DNA from: Henriciella sp. | GTDB lineage: Bacteria; Pseudomonadota; Alphaproteobacteria; Caulobacterales; Hyphomonadaceae | DNA: 64,000 nucleotides | NCBI GenBank assembly: GCA_013213785.1 | Contig: JABSPZ010000012.1 | Coordinates: 124,001-188,000 of the forward strand | Direction: 5' to 3' | Shown here: piece by piece, positions 32,950 to 41,637 of the stretch | Position numbering within the stretch: the stretch's first letter is position 1 | How the letters are laid out: every line of letters starts with the position of its first letter | Notes under the pieces: generated by a model | The model's database searches: none | The model's input: only the letters and a program-made list of their open reading frames with translations | Told to the model about the DNA's origin: nothing | Program-made: the position numbers and the translations under genes

Positions 32950-34053
32950 CTATGCCAATGCAGATGATGGCTGTCTTTCAAACTCAAGCGTTTCCCAAAC
33001 GCCTTGGTCGGCTGGGCCGCGGCACGCTCGGAAATCGAGGTTCGCGGGATCGCATACGACCACTGCGTTGGTGGTCGCCCCGGAATTGTCTTCCGCAAAG
33101 CGACTGATGCTCAATCGACCATCAGCGCGACTCGCGAAGGATTGAATAAGGCTATCCATCGTATGCGATTGGGACGCTTCGAGGATGGATTGCATACGGT
33201 CTTTCCGCGCATGCGTACTCTCAGATAGGTCAGACTCGAGCGCGATATGTGACTCAAACAAACAGTGATTAGATCGGGCGAGCGGGCCGTCCTCCGTCGT
33301 TCGCAAGAAGGATTCATCTGGAGATTTTTCCCATTCGATCGCCCCGGATTTGTCTCCGACCCAATAAGTATGGCTTCCAGCAACTTGAACGTTCTCAATC
33401 AGTTGACTGGCCAGATCTCGGCTCTGCTGCTTCAACGCTTTGTGCAGTACCGATAGGTAAGGAATGCCGACGCGTGCGCCTTTCGTCTTAAGATTGGTCG
33501 TGCCGACTGTGACACCGTGCTGGTTCATGCCCATTAGCGTTTGGCAGCCCGCGCAGGTGACAGACCATGTTTCCGGCCCCTCATCCGGGATGCGATGGAT
33601 CGCGATCACATGTTTCACGTCCGGCCCGTTAAGATCCCAAGTTTGTCCCTGAAGACTGTGGCCGCTTTCCGAAATCGAGGAAGGTAGAAGCGCCGCGGTG
33701 CAGCCTTCGTCTTCGAGAATTAGCGGGTCACCTGGCAGCACAATGATGTCTCGAACGTCTGTCATATTTGCAGACGTAAATAACAGCACAGGGTCTATGT
33801 TGGCGCCTCGTGCCATCGCCAGGTGTTCAGCGTATCCATCTGGATCGAAACTTTTTACCTCCTCCAGGCAGGCGGCACCGGCGCGATAGAGTTCCTCGGT
33901 GCCCGTATGTCCGGCATCGGACAGATATACCTCAACCGCGGCGACCCGATCTGCAACGAAGGCGTGGATCTGTTCGCCGCACAACTCTCCGTACTGTTGC
34001 CCCATTCGCTCAGGCGTGCCCGCTACCGTAAATTGTGGAAGTGTGATGCCCAT
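32950..34053 (-). CDS. C45-family (acyl-CoA:6-APA acyltransferase-like) amidohydrolase
   Basis: A 367-residue Ntn-hydrolase-like protein. The segment ILEDEGCTAALL, near residue 108, provides the candidate autoprocessed nucleophile Cys. It is followed by GQTWDLNG, NQHGVTVGTTNL and RSNHCLF blocks typical of the peptidase C45/AAT family. Members cleave or form amide bonds of small acylated molecules. The ATG at 34053 has AGGAAA 8 bp upstream. It is divergent from an M19 dipeptidase, so both may process peptide- or amide-like compounds. A shared palindrome lies between them. Confidence 0.82.
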   Translation of the reverse strand: MGITLPQFTVAGTPERMGQQYGELCGEQIHAFVADRVAAVEVYLSDAGHTGTEELYRAGAACLEEVKSFDPDGYAEHLAMARGANIDPVLLFTSANMTDVRDIIVLPGDPLILEDEGCTAALLPSSISESGHSLQGQTWDLNGPDVKHVIAIHRIPDEGPETWSVTCAGCQTLMGMNQHGVTVGTTNLKTKGARVGIPYLSVLHKALKQQSRDLASQLIENVQVAGSHTYWVGDKSGAIEWEKSPDESFLRTTEDGPLARSNHCLFESHIALESDLSESTHARKDRMQSILEASQSHTMDSLIQSFASRADGRLSISRFAEDNSGATTNAVVVCDPANLDFRACRGPADQGVWETLEFERQPSSALA

Positions 34054-34144
34054 GGGATGTTTCCTATCGTCTGGTGTTTTTGTTGCCGCAAAACAGGGCA
34101 TTTGGAGATATTGGGTTTGATGTCATTATGATATAACGTTGCAT

Positions 34145-34157
34145 GTGATTCAATCAC
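34145..34157. promoter_or_regulatory. Inverted repeat between C45 and M19 genes
   Basis: GTGATTCAATCAC is a perfect inverted repeat of 6-bp arms around one central base. It is in the 142-bp gap between divergent starts, 38 bp upstream of the dipeptidase ATG. The shape suits a GntR- or Lrp-type dimeric regulator, but no cognate regulator is identified. Confidence 0.5.
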
Positions 34158-34195
34158 GTCTTAGCTGCGATATAGGTCCATCTCAACGCGAGAAA

Positions 34196-35485
34196 ATGAT
34201 GAAATCACTTATGGTTAGTTTAGCAGGCGTGGCCGTTCTTTCTGCCGCCGCATGTGCATCAGCCCTGCAAGGGTCAGGCAGTCTTGTCACCGAGCAACAA
34301 GCGCCGGCAGCGGAAAGCACCTCCTCTATAGAGTTGCATGAAAACCTCCTGACGCTTGATGCGCATCTAGATACGCCGGCATTGTTTCATCGTGACGGGT
34401 ACGACTTCTCCAAGCGCGGATCTTTTGAAGCGGACCGCACGAACGTCGACCTTCCTAGATTGCAATCTGGAAAACTGGATGGCGGATTTTGGGTAATTTA
34501 CACTGCGCCTGGTCCTCTGGATGAGGCATCATACATCGCAGCGAGGACGTCTGCGATCTTGAGACAAGCTGCGATTAGAGAATTGGCCGCGAAATATGCC
34601 GACTCCGTTGAACTCGCCTTTGCGGCGGATGACGCCGCTCGGATCCATGAAGCCAACAAAATCGTTGTCTTTCAAAGTATGGAAAATGCCTATCCACTCG
34701 GCGAGGACATCACCCTTCTGCAAACCTTCTATGTTGGTGGTCTGAGAATGCTGGGGCTCGTGCATTTTGACAGCAACCAGTTTGCCGATAGCTCAACCGA
34801 TGATCCGTTGCATGGCGGGTTGAGTGAGTTGGGTAAAGACTTGGTCCGGGAGGCCAATCGTTTGGGAATGATCGTCGATGCGTCGCACGCGTCGGATGAT
34901 GCTTTGCGAGATATGATGGAGGTCTCATCGACCCCAGTCATCCTCTCTCACAGTGGGCCTGATGGTGTCTTTGAACACGCGCGCAATGTCCCTGACGATC
35001 TTCTGGTTCAACTCGCAGAGAGTGGCGGCGTAGTGCATGTGAATGCGTTCGGGGGATATTTGGAAGACTTACAGCCTACACCTGAACGGAGCGCCGCGCT
35101 TGAGGCGCTAAACGAAGAGTATGGCAATAATTTCGCGGAAATGACCGACGCAGAGATCAATGCCTATCGAGCAGCCCGTATCGCGCTGGAGCAACAATAC
35201 CCCTCGCCAAGGTCGACCTTTGACAAATACATAGAGCACTTATTGTACACGCTCGATTTGGTTGGGGTGGACCATGTCGGTATTGGCGCTGATTGGGATG
35301 GCGGCGGCGGCGTTGACGGGATGGCAGATGTATCTGACGTTCCAAAAATCACGGCGGCCTTGCTGACGGCAGGATACAGCCGTGCAGACATCGAAAAAAT
35401 CTGGAGCGGTAATGTGTTGCGGCTCATGCGCGATGTTGAAGCAGCCAAGACCGCAACCTTGGTCTCTCCAGATGTGCTGAATTGA
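34196..35485 (+). CDS. Secreted M19 (renal dipeptidase-like) peptidase
   Basis: A 429-residue zinc dipeptidase of family M19 carried on a lipoprotein-type signal (VAVLSAAACAS). Metal ligands are visible in order: His and Asp in LDAHLDTPALF, Glu in FQSMENAYPLG, His in DASHASDD, His in VILSHSG, and Asp in GIGADWDG. It hydrolyses dipeptides, often with D-residues, in the periplasm. ATGs at 34196 and 34199 are equivalent starts. Divergent from the C45-type gene, with a palindrome between. Confidence 0.9.
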   Translation: MMKSLMVSLAGVAVLSAAACASALQGSGSLVTEQQAPAAESTSSIELHENLLTLDAHLDTPALFHRDGYDFSKRGSFEADRTNVDLPRLQSGKLDGGFWVIYTAPGPLDEASYIAARTSAILRQAAIRELAAKYADSVELAFAADDAARIHEANKIVVFQSMENAYPLGEDITLLQTFYVGGLRMLGLVHFDSNQFADSSTDDPLHGGLSELGKDLVREANRLGMIVDASHASDDALRDMMEVSSTPVILSHSGPDGVFEHARNVPDDLLVQLAESGGVVHVNAFGGYLEDLQPTPERSAALEALNEEYGNNFAEMTDAEINAYRAARIALEQQYPSPRSTFDKYIEHLLYTLDLVGVDHVGIGADWDGGGGVDGMADVSDVPKITAALLTAGYSRADIEKIWSGNVLRLMRDVEAAKTATLVSPDVLN

Positions 35486-35550
35486 TGGAGCGTTAGCCCT
35501 TTTGAAGCGCCGGGTGGGCGCGGCACGTATGAGCGAAACTTGTCGGCTGA

Positions 35551-36666
35551 TTGATCTCCAATTGCGACGCCCCTAGTGTCGTGAAAATTGCGTATGAACG
35601 TGTTGGGGAGCGCGGCTCTATGGATATTTTTGCGGCATCATGGCAGGGGCGCTCGCACTTCTATTTGCCAGGGCCGCGCGTGCGCAGACTTGCCTCTGGC
35701 TACATCGATGTCGCTGTGACGATGACAGAGATGCCGTTCTTCACGGTCGATCGAATAAACATTCCTTTGAACGACGGCCCCGTTTTCAAAATTGGTGATA
35801 CTGTTTCGGACCCTTCTGGCTTTATCTCGCTTACCCCGCCGAGCATGCAGCAGGTTACGACAGAAGGGGAGATCCACTATTGGTGCATTGATCTGTTTCG
35901 GGGGATGACAACACGATTGTTTGGTATCGATGCGGGCGCGCAGAGTTCGCCCTATCTGCCCATTTCGAGCGTCCCTTGGTTAATACAGCTCTCAGCGGAT
36001 TTGCGTGCCGCGCCGGGCAGCCAAGCCCGCGCCAAGATCTGCGACCAAGTGTTAGAAGCCCAATTGGCGAACTTAGAACCCGCTGACGAAATAGAAGCCG
36101 CCTTATTTCAAATTTTCGCACACGAGGAGGCAATTACAGTGCAGGCCTTAGCGGATCTTGTCGGCACCAATCGGCGCAAACTCGAACGCTTGTTTCAAAA
36201 GCGACTGGGGTATAGCCCACTTCAAGAAATGAGCATGGCCAATACGTTTCGAACGCTCGAGAACATGGTGCACGGTGAACCCGAGCATTGGCATCAGCAA
36301 GAGAATGCTCGCTTCGCAGACCAGTCCCATTTCATCAAGAGAACCAAACAGCTGACGGGAACAACGCCGTCGACCCTCACGGGAAAATATATCTGGCCGG
36401 ACAATACCTGGTTTCCGGACCAAGGGATGGATGAGCACCCGAATTCAATCGCGACTTTCAACGCTTGGTGGGCCCATTATCGCGCCAGGATCGAGCGATT
36501 GGGGGAATATGCAAAAGTGCCCGAAGAAGAGGTGTCTCGCGCCGCTGATCGGGCGTTTCGTGCACTGGGCCCTGCACCGGATTACCCGCTTAGCCCGTGG
36601 ACGATCATGTGCCCCTCCGCGGTGAATGTCGCAAATATACAATCCTTAGAAAACGCCGCGTTCTAG
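35551..36666 (+). CDS. AraC-type regulator with C-terminal extension
   Basis: A 371-residue protein. Residues 195-280 form an AraC-like double helix-turn-helix (ITVQALADLVGTNRRKLERLF, then FADQSHFIKRTKQLTGTTPS). The N-terminal ~185 residues are a putative ligand or oligomerisation domain. Unusually, about 90 residues follow the DNA-binding domain (281-371, Trp- and Arg-rich). The first codon is uncertain: TTG at 35551 or GTG at 35581. It reads toward the secreted unknown proteins, 57 bp upstream, and may control them. Confidence 0.78.
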   Translation: MISNCDAPSVVKIAYERVGERGSMDIFAASWQGRSHFYLPGPRVRRLASGYIDVAVTMTEMPFFTVDRINIPLNDGPVFKIGDTVSDPSGFISLTPPSMQQVTTEGEIHYWCIDLFRGMTTRLFGIDAGAQSSPYLPISSVPWLIQLSADLRAAPGSQARAKICDQVLEAQLANLEPADEIEAALFQIFAHEEAITVQALADLVGTNRRKLERLFQKRLGYSPLQEMSMANTFRTLENMVHGEPEHWHQQENARFADQSHFIKRTKQLTGTTPSTLTGKYIWPDNTWFPDQGMDEHPNSIATFNAWWAHYRARIERLGEYAKVPEEEVSRAADRAFRALGPAPDYPLSPWTIMCPSAVNVANIQSLENAAF

Positions 36667-36723
36667 TCTCCTCAATCACAGGGCCAGAACTGGTGGGGTA
36701 CGTTCTAGGAGATTGAAGATCAC

Positions 36724-37806
36724 ATGACTCGGTATTTTTCTATCGCAGCAATATGCGCGGCTTGCGCGCTTTCGTTCAGCCCAACAGCTTCCGCGAATGG
36801 TGGCGAGGGCGCGTATGCTTCTGTCACTTTTCAGCCTGATGAATCAACGCATTTGGTTGTGAAGAACCTGGGCGATGAATGGCAAGTTGAGACCTAGGTC
36901 ACGCGCTTAGTCTTCCATGTGCATGGTAGCACAGGAAAGAAGCGCCGCTTTAAAAGCTGGAAGACTATTGTTGGCCCGAAAGGCGGAAACGAACAAAGTT
37001 TCCTGCAACGTCGCCGGTCTTTCAGTCATGGACGAACGAACCAGCCTTCAGACTATAATGGCGACGGCGTGATCGATACCTGGAAATCACTCGGGGATCA
37101 GACTCGAGGATCCAAAAATGCTGAGAAACGCCACATTACCTTTGAAGGGCCGCCACTGCGATTTTTCTACTTGGACACTGTCGAAAACCTTTGTGAGGAC
37201 GCCTTCCTGTCCTCTCTTCCGGCAAATAAACGGAATGACGAGCCCTACAAGGATGCGAACCGGGGCAAGTTTAGCGATACGCTGATGGTTGGGATCCAGG
37301 CCCACACGGAGATGGTCGTTACCGCACCCCCCGCTACGAAGGGCCTCTTTAGACGCGACAGCACTTACGACAAACCATCCCAGTATAATTCTGGGGGTGT
37401 GCCTCAAAATTTCAAAATCGTCTGTAAGTCAGCAGTTCCAGCTGCTCCTGCCACGCAAACCATGACGTTTGCAATGCCGTCAGCGAGACTTGATGTGTTG
37501 GAAGCGCAATGGCGGACAATTGGGTCTCAAAACCGCATCGTAGTTCGGCTTAAAAACAATGGCGCCCAGACTTCGGACGCGACCGTGGTGAAGTATCGAA
37601 TTGTCGAAGACGGCAAAATGTATGGCGGTGAAACGTCTGTGCCGAGCCTTGCCAAAAGCAAAGGTAAAACGGTCGCCTTCAATTTGAAATCTGCCAAAGA
37701 TGGAAGTGCTCACTCCAAATCGAATGCTGATGGTGCTGCTGTCACGATTATGGAGCCCTACCAACAAATTGATCTGCTCAAGTCGCCGGTTCTCCCGGCG
37801 GGATAA
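36724..37806 (+). pseudogene. Secreted protein gene interrupted by an in-frame TAG
   Basis: A single frame of 360 codons with a TAG at 36895-36897 (codon 58). It starts with a signal peptide (MTRYFSIAAICAACALSF) and the motif GGEGAYASV, shared with the gene at 38429. After TAG, the frame goes on uninterrupted with a secreted-protein-like sequence containing a DYNGDGVIDTW calcium-loop-like motif. It ends in a ~100-residue CARDB/Ig-like beta domain (about 265-360). A GTG at 36919 could start the second part, but it would lack a signal. It is most likely a recent nonsense mutation; a sequencing error or suppression is possible. Function unknown. Confidence 0.75.
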
Positions 37807-37868
37807 GCAAGAGTGTCATCACTTTGGCGCCGCCCGCGCCAGGCTCACGTTTAAAAGGGAAAATCAGA

Positions 37869-38357
37869 ATGAAAATTTCCATATCCAGACAATTCGCCAG
37901 CCTCATCACGTTAGCACTGCTCGCTGGGAACGCTTTCTCTGAGAGCGGAGCAGCGCCGTCTCACATCGGTTATGATGCCTCAGACGATAACCTTGTTTTC
38001 TGCCGTGCCCCGGCCACGACGCATGTGAGTTTCGATGTCGTCGAAAAGCACATCGTTTTGACCGTTGAGTCGGCGTACGGTGCAGCAGGAACCAATGGAA
38101 CTTCATTGTCAGAAGGGCAGTGCGGTAGGGTAAAGGCGACGCCCGGTCAGAAGAAGTACCACCATTCCTACTCAGCCAGCATATCGGCGGAAGTTGCGTC
38201 ATACGCCACGATTTTCATGACCACGATGCAAAACTGTCTGTCCTCACCAGGAATGATGCTCGTCTTCGACGACTCATTCGAAAACCCTGTTACGCCAGTC
38301 CATTGCGTTCCTCGGAAAGGGAAACCAGCCCGCGCGGTCCGCGCGATACGAGATTAA
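37869..38357 (+). CDS. Small secreted protein of unknown function
   Basis: A 162-residue exported protein I do not recognise. A Sec signal peptide is clear (ISRQFASLITLALLAGNAFS). The mature part has four cysteines, in FCRAP, GQCGRV, QNCLSS and VHCVPR, that could form two disulfides. The start ATG at 37869 has AAGGGA 8 bp upstream. It lies between two other secreted unknown proteins in the same direction, 62 bp after the interrupted gene, probably one transcript. Confidence 0.78.
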   Translation: MKISISRQFASLITLALLAGNAFSESGAAPSHIGYDASDDNLVFCRAPATTHVSFDVVEKHIVLTVESAYGAAGTNGTSLSEGQCGRVKATPGQKKYHHSYSASISAEVASYATIFMTTMQNCLSSPGMMLVFDDSFENPVTPVHCVPRKGKPARAVRAIRD

Positions 38358-38428
38358 GTCAAACAGAGCCAATGATGCGCTGTGCGATTTGCACTTAACG
38401 CCAGCGCCCAACTAGCGAGGTGTACGAA

Positions 38429-39238
38429 ATGTATCGCAAACAAATGCGCGCCCTTTCAGTCTTAAGCGCGGTGGCGGCCGTCACCGCCCTGAATGCACAA
38501 GCTAAGCCAGGCGACGGCGCCTATATCAATGTGAAGCCCATCTCCAAAAAAGCGCTCGTGATTAGAGCTTCAGTGGTCGATGGTGGATTTGCCTTGCGCG
38601 ATGATGCGCAAACAATCGCTTTAGACATCGATGCCCATCCCGGTGAGAGCTGGTCGTTCAACGGGTCTTTCTCCATCCGCTTCGGCAGTGATGAAAAAAC
38701 CGGACGGGTAAGCGACGCGAAAGTCTTTGAGAGCGCGCCCACAGATGTAATAGTCGAGCTTACAAATAGTGACGTGTTCAAAGGCGCTTGGGTCGAGGCT
38801 GAGTGTCATGCGCGGCTCCAACATGCGGCAAATAAATCGAACAAATCAAAAGCAGCGCTCCTAACATCAGGTTGGTGGACGAGCTTCAAGACCTCAATAC
38901 CGATTGAGGTTCGAGCAACAGCAGACGATCCCTGGACGCCTTTCATTCAACAATTGCCGCGCCGCGGCGATGGGATCATCAATGGCGTGACGATTATGTG
39001 CGGTAAATCAGGTCCGAAGGGTGTCATGGAAGCTGGCATGGGACCAGGCTTTCAACCGCAACCTCAGGGACCTGAAGGGCAGGGCGGTAGGAGCGGCAGT
39101 GCTGAGCCCAAACCGCCTCGTGACACAAAGCCCGCCCGCCAAACGAAACCACCGCGCGAACCGAGCAGTTCTGACTCCTCCGCGGTGACTGAGACAACCA
39201 TCGTATCAACTCCATCAAAGCAACCGGAGCGTCGCTGA
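38429..39238 (+). CDS. Secreted protein with proline-rich tail, paralogue-like to the interrupted gene
   Basis: A 269-residue exported protein of unknown function. Signal peptide: LSVLSAVAAVTALNAQA. The mature N-terminus begins KPGDGAYINVKP, echoing the GGEGAYASV start of the interrupted gene at 36724. The C-terminal ~75 residues are low-complexity, rich in Pro, Gly, Lys, Arg and Ser. This suggests an extended or surface-exposed tail. I prefer ATG 38429 over the GTG at 38420, because GAGGTG is then suitably spaced. Together with its two neighbours it forms a small unexplained secreted set. Confidence 0.75.
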   Translation: MYRKQMRALSVLSAVAAVTALNAQAKPGDGAYINVKPISKKALVIRASVVDGGFALRDDAQTIALDIDAHPGESWSFNGSFSIRFGSDEKTGRVSDAKVFESAPTDVIVELTNSDVFKGAWVEAECHARLQHAANKSNKSKAALLTSGWWTSFKTSIPIEVRATADDPWTPFIQQLPRRGDGIINGVTIMCGKSGPKGVMEAGMGPGFQPQPQGPEGQGGRSGSAEPKPPRDTKPARQTKPPREPSSSDSSAVTETTIVSTPSKQPERR

Positions 39239-39356
39239 CATTCTGTCGTGTGAGCGAGCGTGACGCCGGGCACGAGATTTTTGCGCTTAGACGTGTGCAA
39301 TGATAGCTTCTCGCGCACGGTTGGTGATGCCCTAGCGGAGCTTGCTACCTAGAATT

Positions 39357-39381
39357 AGGACGACAACCTACTTGTCGACCT
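39357..39381. repeat. Inverted repeat upstream of Gfo/Idh operon
   Basis: AGGACGACAA and TTGTCGACCT form a near-perfect inverted repeat (one mismatch) around CCTAC. The arms contain GACAA/TTGTC, the same half-sites as the LacI-type palindrome 33 bp downstream, but with a wider spacing. It may be a second operator or a hairpin. Confidence 0.45.
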
Positions 39382-39411
39382 AAATTGAAGGTGCTAACCG
39401 ATCTGTACAAA

Positions 39412-39426
39412 TTGACAACGTTGTCT
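39412..39426. promoter_or_regulatory. LacI-type operator upstream of Gfo/Idh operon
   Basis: GACAACGTTGTC (39414-39425 ±1) is a perfect palindrome with the central CG typical of LacI-family sites. It ends about 14 bp before the GTG start of the oxidoreductase gene, well placed to block transcription. TTGACAACGT recurs at 50966 and 59141, near genes of the same sugar locus. Confidence 0.65.
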
Positions 39427-39439
39427 GATCGAGGGTGGA

Positions 39440-40564
39440 GTGACAAGCAGTAAGCTTAAAATGGGAATGGTCGGAGGCGGGCAGGGCGCTTTCATCGGTG
39501 ATGTTCATCGATTATCGGCTCGTCTGGATGGCCAAATAGAGCTGGTCGCAGGGGCATTTTCGAGAGATGCAGAAAATAGCGCATCGACCGGCCGGCTTCT
39601 TGGGCTGGACCCATCTCGCTGCTATGCCGATTTTGAGCAGATGATGATGGCGGAAGCTGCATTGCCGGTCGAATCACGTATGGATTTCGTGGCGATTGTT
39701 ACGCCAAATCATATGCACTTTCCCGTCGCAAAAGCTGCGTTGGAAGCCGGCTTCCATGTCCTGTCCGATAAACCTGCCACTTTGAACCTGGCGGAAGCGA
39801 TTGCTTTGCGCGATATCGTGGAAGGCTCGGGCAAGCGGTTCGCCCTTACGCATACATATCTCGGATATCCGCTCGTCGGGGTCGCGCGCGACCTAGTTGC
39901 GCGAGGCGAGATTGGACGCGTTCGCAAAGTTTTTGTCGAATACATTCAAGGCTGGCTCGCGAGCGAGGTCGACAACAAACAAGCGGCGTGGCGCTCCGAC
40001 CCCGCGCGGTCGGGGCCGTCCGGGTGTATGGGTGATATTGGAACACATGCGCATAACCTCGCTGAGTATGTGACTGGAAAGCAGATGACGCATGTTGCTG
40101 CCGACTTGTCCGTCTTCGTGCCTGGACGCGCGCTCGATGATGATGGTTCGGCCCTGTTTCGCATGGAAGACGGCATCAAAGGCGTGTTGAGCGCCTCACA
40201 AGTTTGCGTTGGAAAAGAGAACAGTTTGTCGATCCGCGTGTATGGTGAAACGGGTGGTCTTGAGTGGCACCAGGAAGAGCCAAACACTCTGCTTCGGACC
40301 TATGCGGATCGCCCGGCTGAGATCATCCGCTCAGCACAAGGTTACCTTCCTGCTTTTGCTGCGGATGGCTACCGGACACCTCCAGGGCATCCCGAGGGCT
40401 ATCTCGAAGCGTTTGCAAATGTCTATCTCGACTTTGTGCAGTCGATCCAAGAAGGGCGGGATGTCGCCACTGGTATGGCGGGCGCTGTTCGCGGTATGGC
40501 CTTTGTTGAAGCCCTGGTGGCCAGCAGCAATAACGACTCAGCTTGGACGGAGATCGACGCATGA
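39440..40564 (+). CDS. Gfo/Idh/MocA-family oxidoreductase
   Basis: A 374-residue NAD(P)-dependent oxidoreductase of the glucose-fructose oxidoreductase family. It has GMVGGGQGAFIG near residue 9 as a Rossmann motif, IVTPNHMH, and the DKPAT motif (usual E-K-P) near residue 112. The C-terminal beta-sheet contains GDIGTHAHNL. It converts sugar hydroxyls to ketones or the reverse. The GTG at 39440 is chosen because GAGGG precedes it at 39431-39435. It is the first gene of a rightward operon and overlaps the next by ATGA. In 3-keto-sugar pathways such enzymes reduce the keto sugar. Confidence 0.88.
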   Translation: MTSSKLKMGMVGGGQGAFIGDVHRLSARLDGQIELVAGAFSRDAENSASTGRLLGLDPSRCYADFEQMMMAEAALPVESRMDFVAIVTPNHMHFPVAKAALEAGFHVLSDKPATLNLAEAIALRDIVEGSGKRFALTHTYLGYPLVGVARDLVARGEIGRVRKVFVEYIQGWLASEVDNKQAAWRSDPARSGPSGCMGDIGTHAHNLAEYVTGKQMTHVAADLSVFVPGRALDDDGSALFRMEDGIKGVLSASQVCVGKENSLSIRVYGETGGLEWHQEEPNTLLRTYADRPAEIIRSAQGYLPAFAADGYRTPPGHPEGYLEAFANVYLDFVQSIQEGRDVATGMAGAVRGMAFVEALVASSNNDSAWTEIDA

Positions 40565-41613
40565 AGACGATGCAGGGACCAGCGATATTCTTAGCTCAAT
40601 TTATGGGCGATGCGCCATTTGATACGATGGAGAACGCCTGCCGCTGGATGGCGGAAGCTGGTTATAGGGGCGTACAAGTTCCGTCCGACAATCCAACTTG
40701 TATCGATCTCAAACTTGCTGCCGAGAGCAAAGACTATTGCGATGAGTTCAAAGGCAAATGCCGCGAGTGGGGCGTGGAGATCACCGAGCTATCGACCCAC
40801 ATCCAGGGCCAATTAGTCGCCGTTCATCCGGCCTACGACACAGCGTTCGATGCGTTCGCCCCTGAGCACCTTCATGGCAACCCGAAAGCTCGGCAAGAGT
40901 GGGCCGTTCAGCAAGTTATGTATGCGGCGAAAGCCTCTCAGCACCTAGGGCTTGATCGGTCTGTATCCTTCCCTGGCGCTTTGGTTTGGCCCTTCATGTA
41001 TCCATGGCCACAGCGCCCGGCTGGACTTGTCGAAGAGGGTTTTAAGGAGCTCGCCAAGCGCTGGCGTCCAATCCTCGATTATTATGACGAGTGCGGTGTT
41101 GATGTCTGTTACGAGATCCATCCAGGCGAAGACCTGCATGATGGGGTCACCTTTGAGCGCTTCTTAGAAGAAGTCGACGGGCACGCTCGCTGCAACATTC
41201 TCTATGATCCGAGCCACTTTATCCTGCAGCAGCTCGATTATCTCTCTTTCATCGATCACTATCATGATCGCATTCGTATGTTTCATGTGAAGGACGCGGA
41301 GTTCCGACCGAACGGCAAGAGTGGCGTCTATGGCGGGTATCAAGGCTGGGTCGAACGCCCGGGCCGGTTCCGTTCCCTTGGCGATGGCCAAATCGATTTT
41401 GGCGCCATTTTTAGCAAGCTCGCCGGATACGACTTTGACGGCTGGGCCGTGGTCGAGTGGGAGTGCGCTTTAAAGCACCCCGAAGACGGTGCGCGAGAGG
41501 GCGCGAAATTCGTCGCCGATCACATCATTAGAGTTACCGATAAAGCGTTTGATGATTTCGCTGGCGGTGAGGTTAGCACGGAAGCGAATAGGAGGATGCT
41601 CGGACTGGCGTAA
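40561..41613 (+). CDS. Sugar phosphate isomerase/epimerase-like TIM barrel (cytoplasmic)
   Basis: A 350-residue xylose-isomerase-like TIM barrel. Metal-binding residues are evident in CYEIHPGED (Glu/His), NILYDPSHF (Asp/His), MFHVKDAEF (His) and VVEWECA (Glu). No signal peptide. The ATG overlaps the upstream TGA. It probably acts on a keto- or aldo-sugar with the preceding oxidoreductase. A related but exported member is at 45417-46310. The exact reaction (isomerase, epimerase or 3-keto-glycoside lyase) cannot be told. Confidence 0.85.
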   Translation: MKTMQGPAIFLAQFMGDAPFDTMENACRWMAEAGYRGVQVPSDNPTCIDLKLAAESKDYCDEFKGKCREWGVEITELSTHIQGQLVAVHPAYDTAFDAFAPEHLHGNPKARQEWAVQQVMYAAKASQHLGLDRSVSFPGALVWPFMYPWPQRPAGLVEEGFKELAKRWRPILDYYDECGVDVCYEIHPGEDLHDGVTFERFLEEVDGHARCNILYDPSHFILQQLDYLSFIDHYHDRIRMFHVKDAEFRPNGKSGVYGGYQGWVERPGRFRSLGDGQIDFGAIFSKLAGYDFDGWAVVEWECALKHPEDGAREGAKFVADHIIRVTDKAFDDFAGGEVSTEANRRMLGLA

Positions 41614-41637
41614 GACCAGCAGAGCAAGGGAGGAAAC

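Noticed and set aside
37815-37850. TGGCGC/GCGCCA hairpin between two secreted-protein genes as a terminator
   Set aside because: The stem is only 6 bp and no T-tract follows, so termination is not supported.
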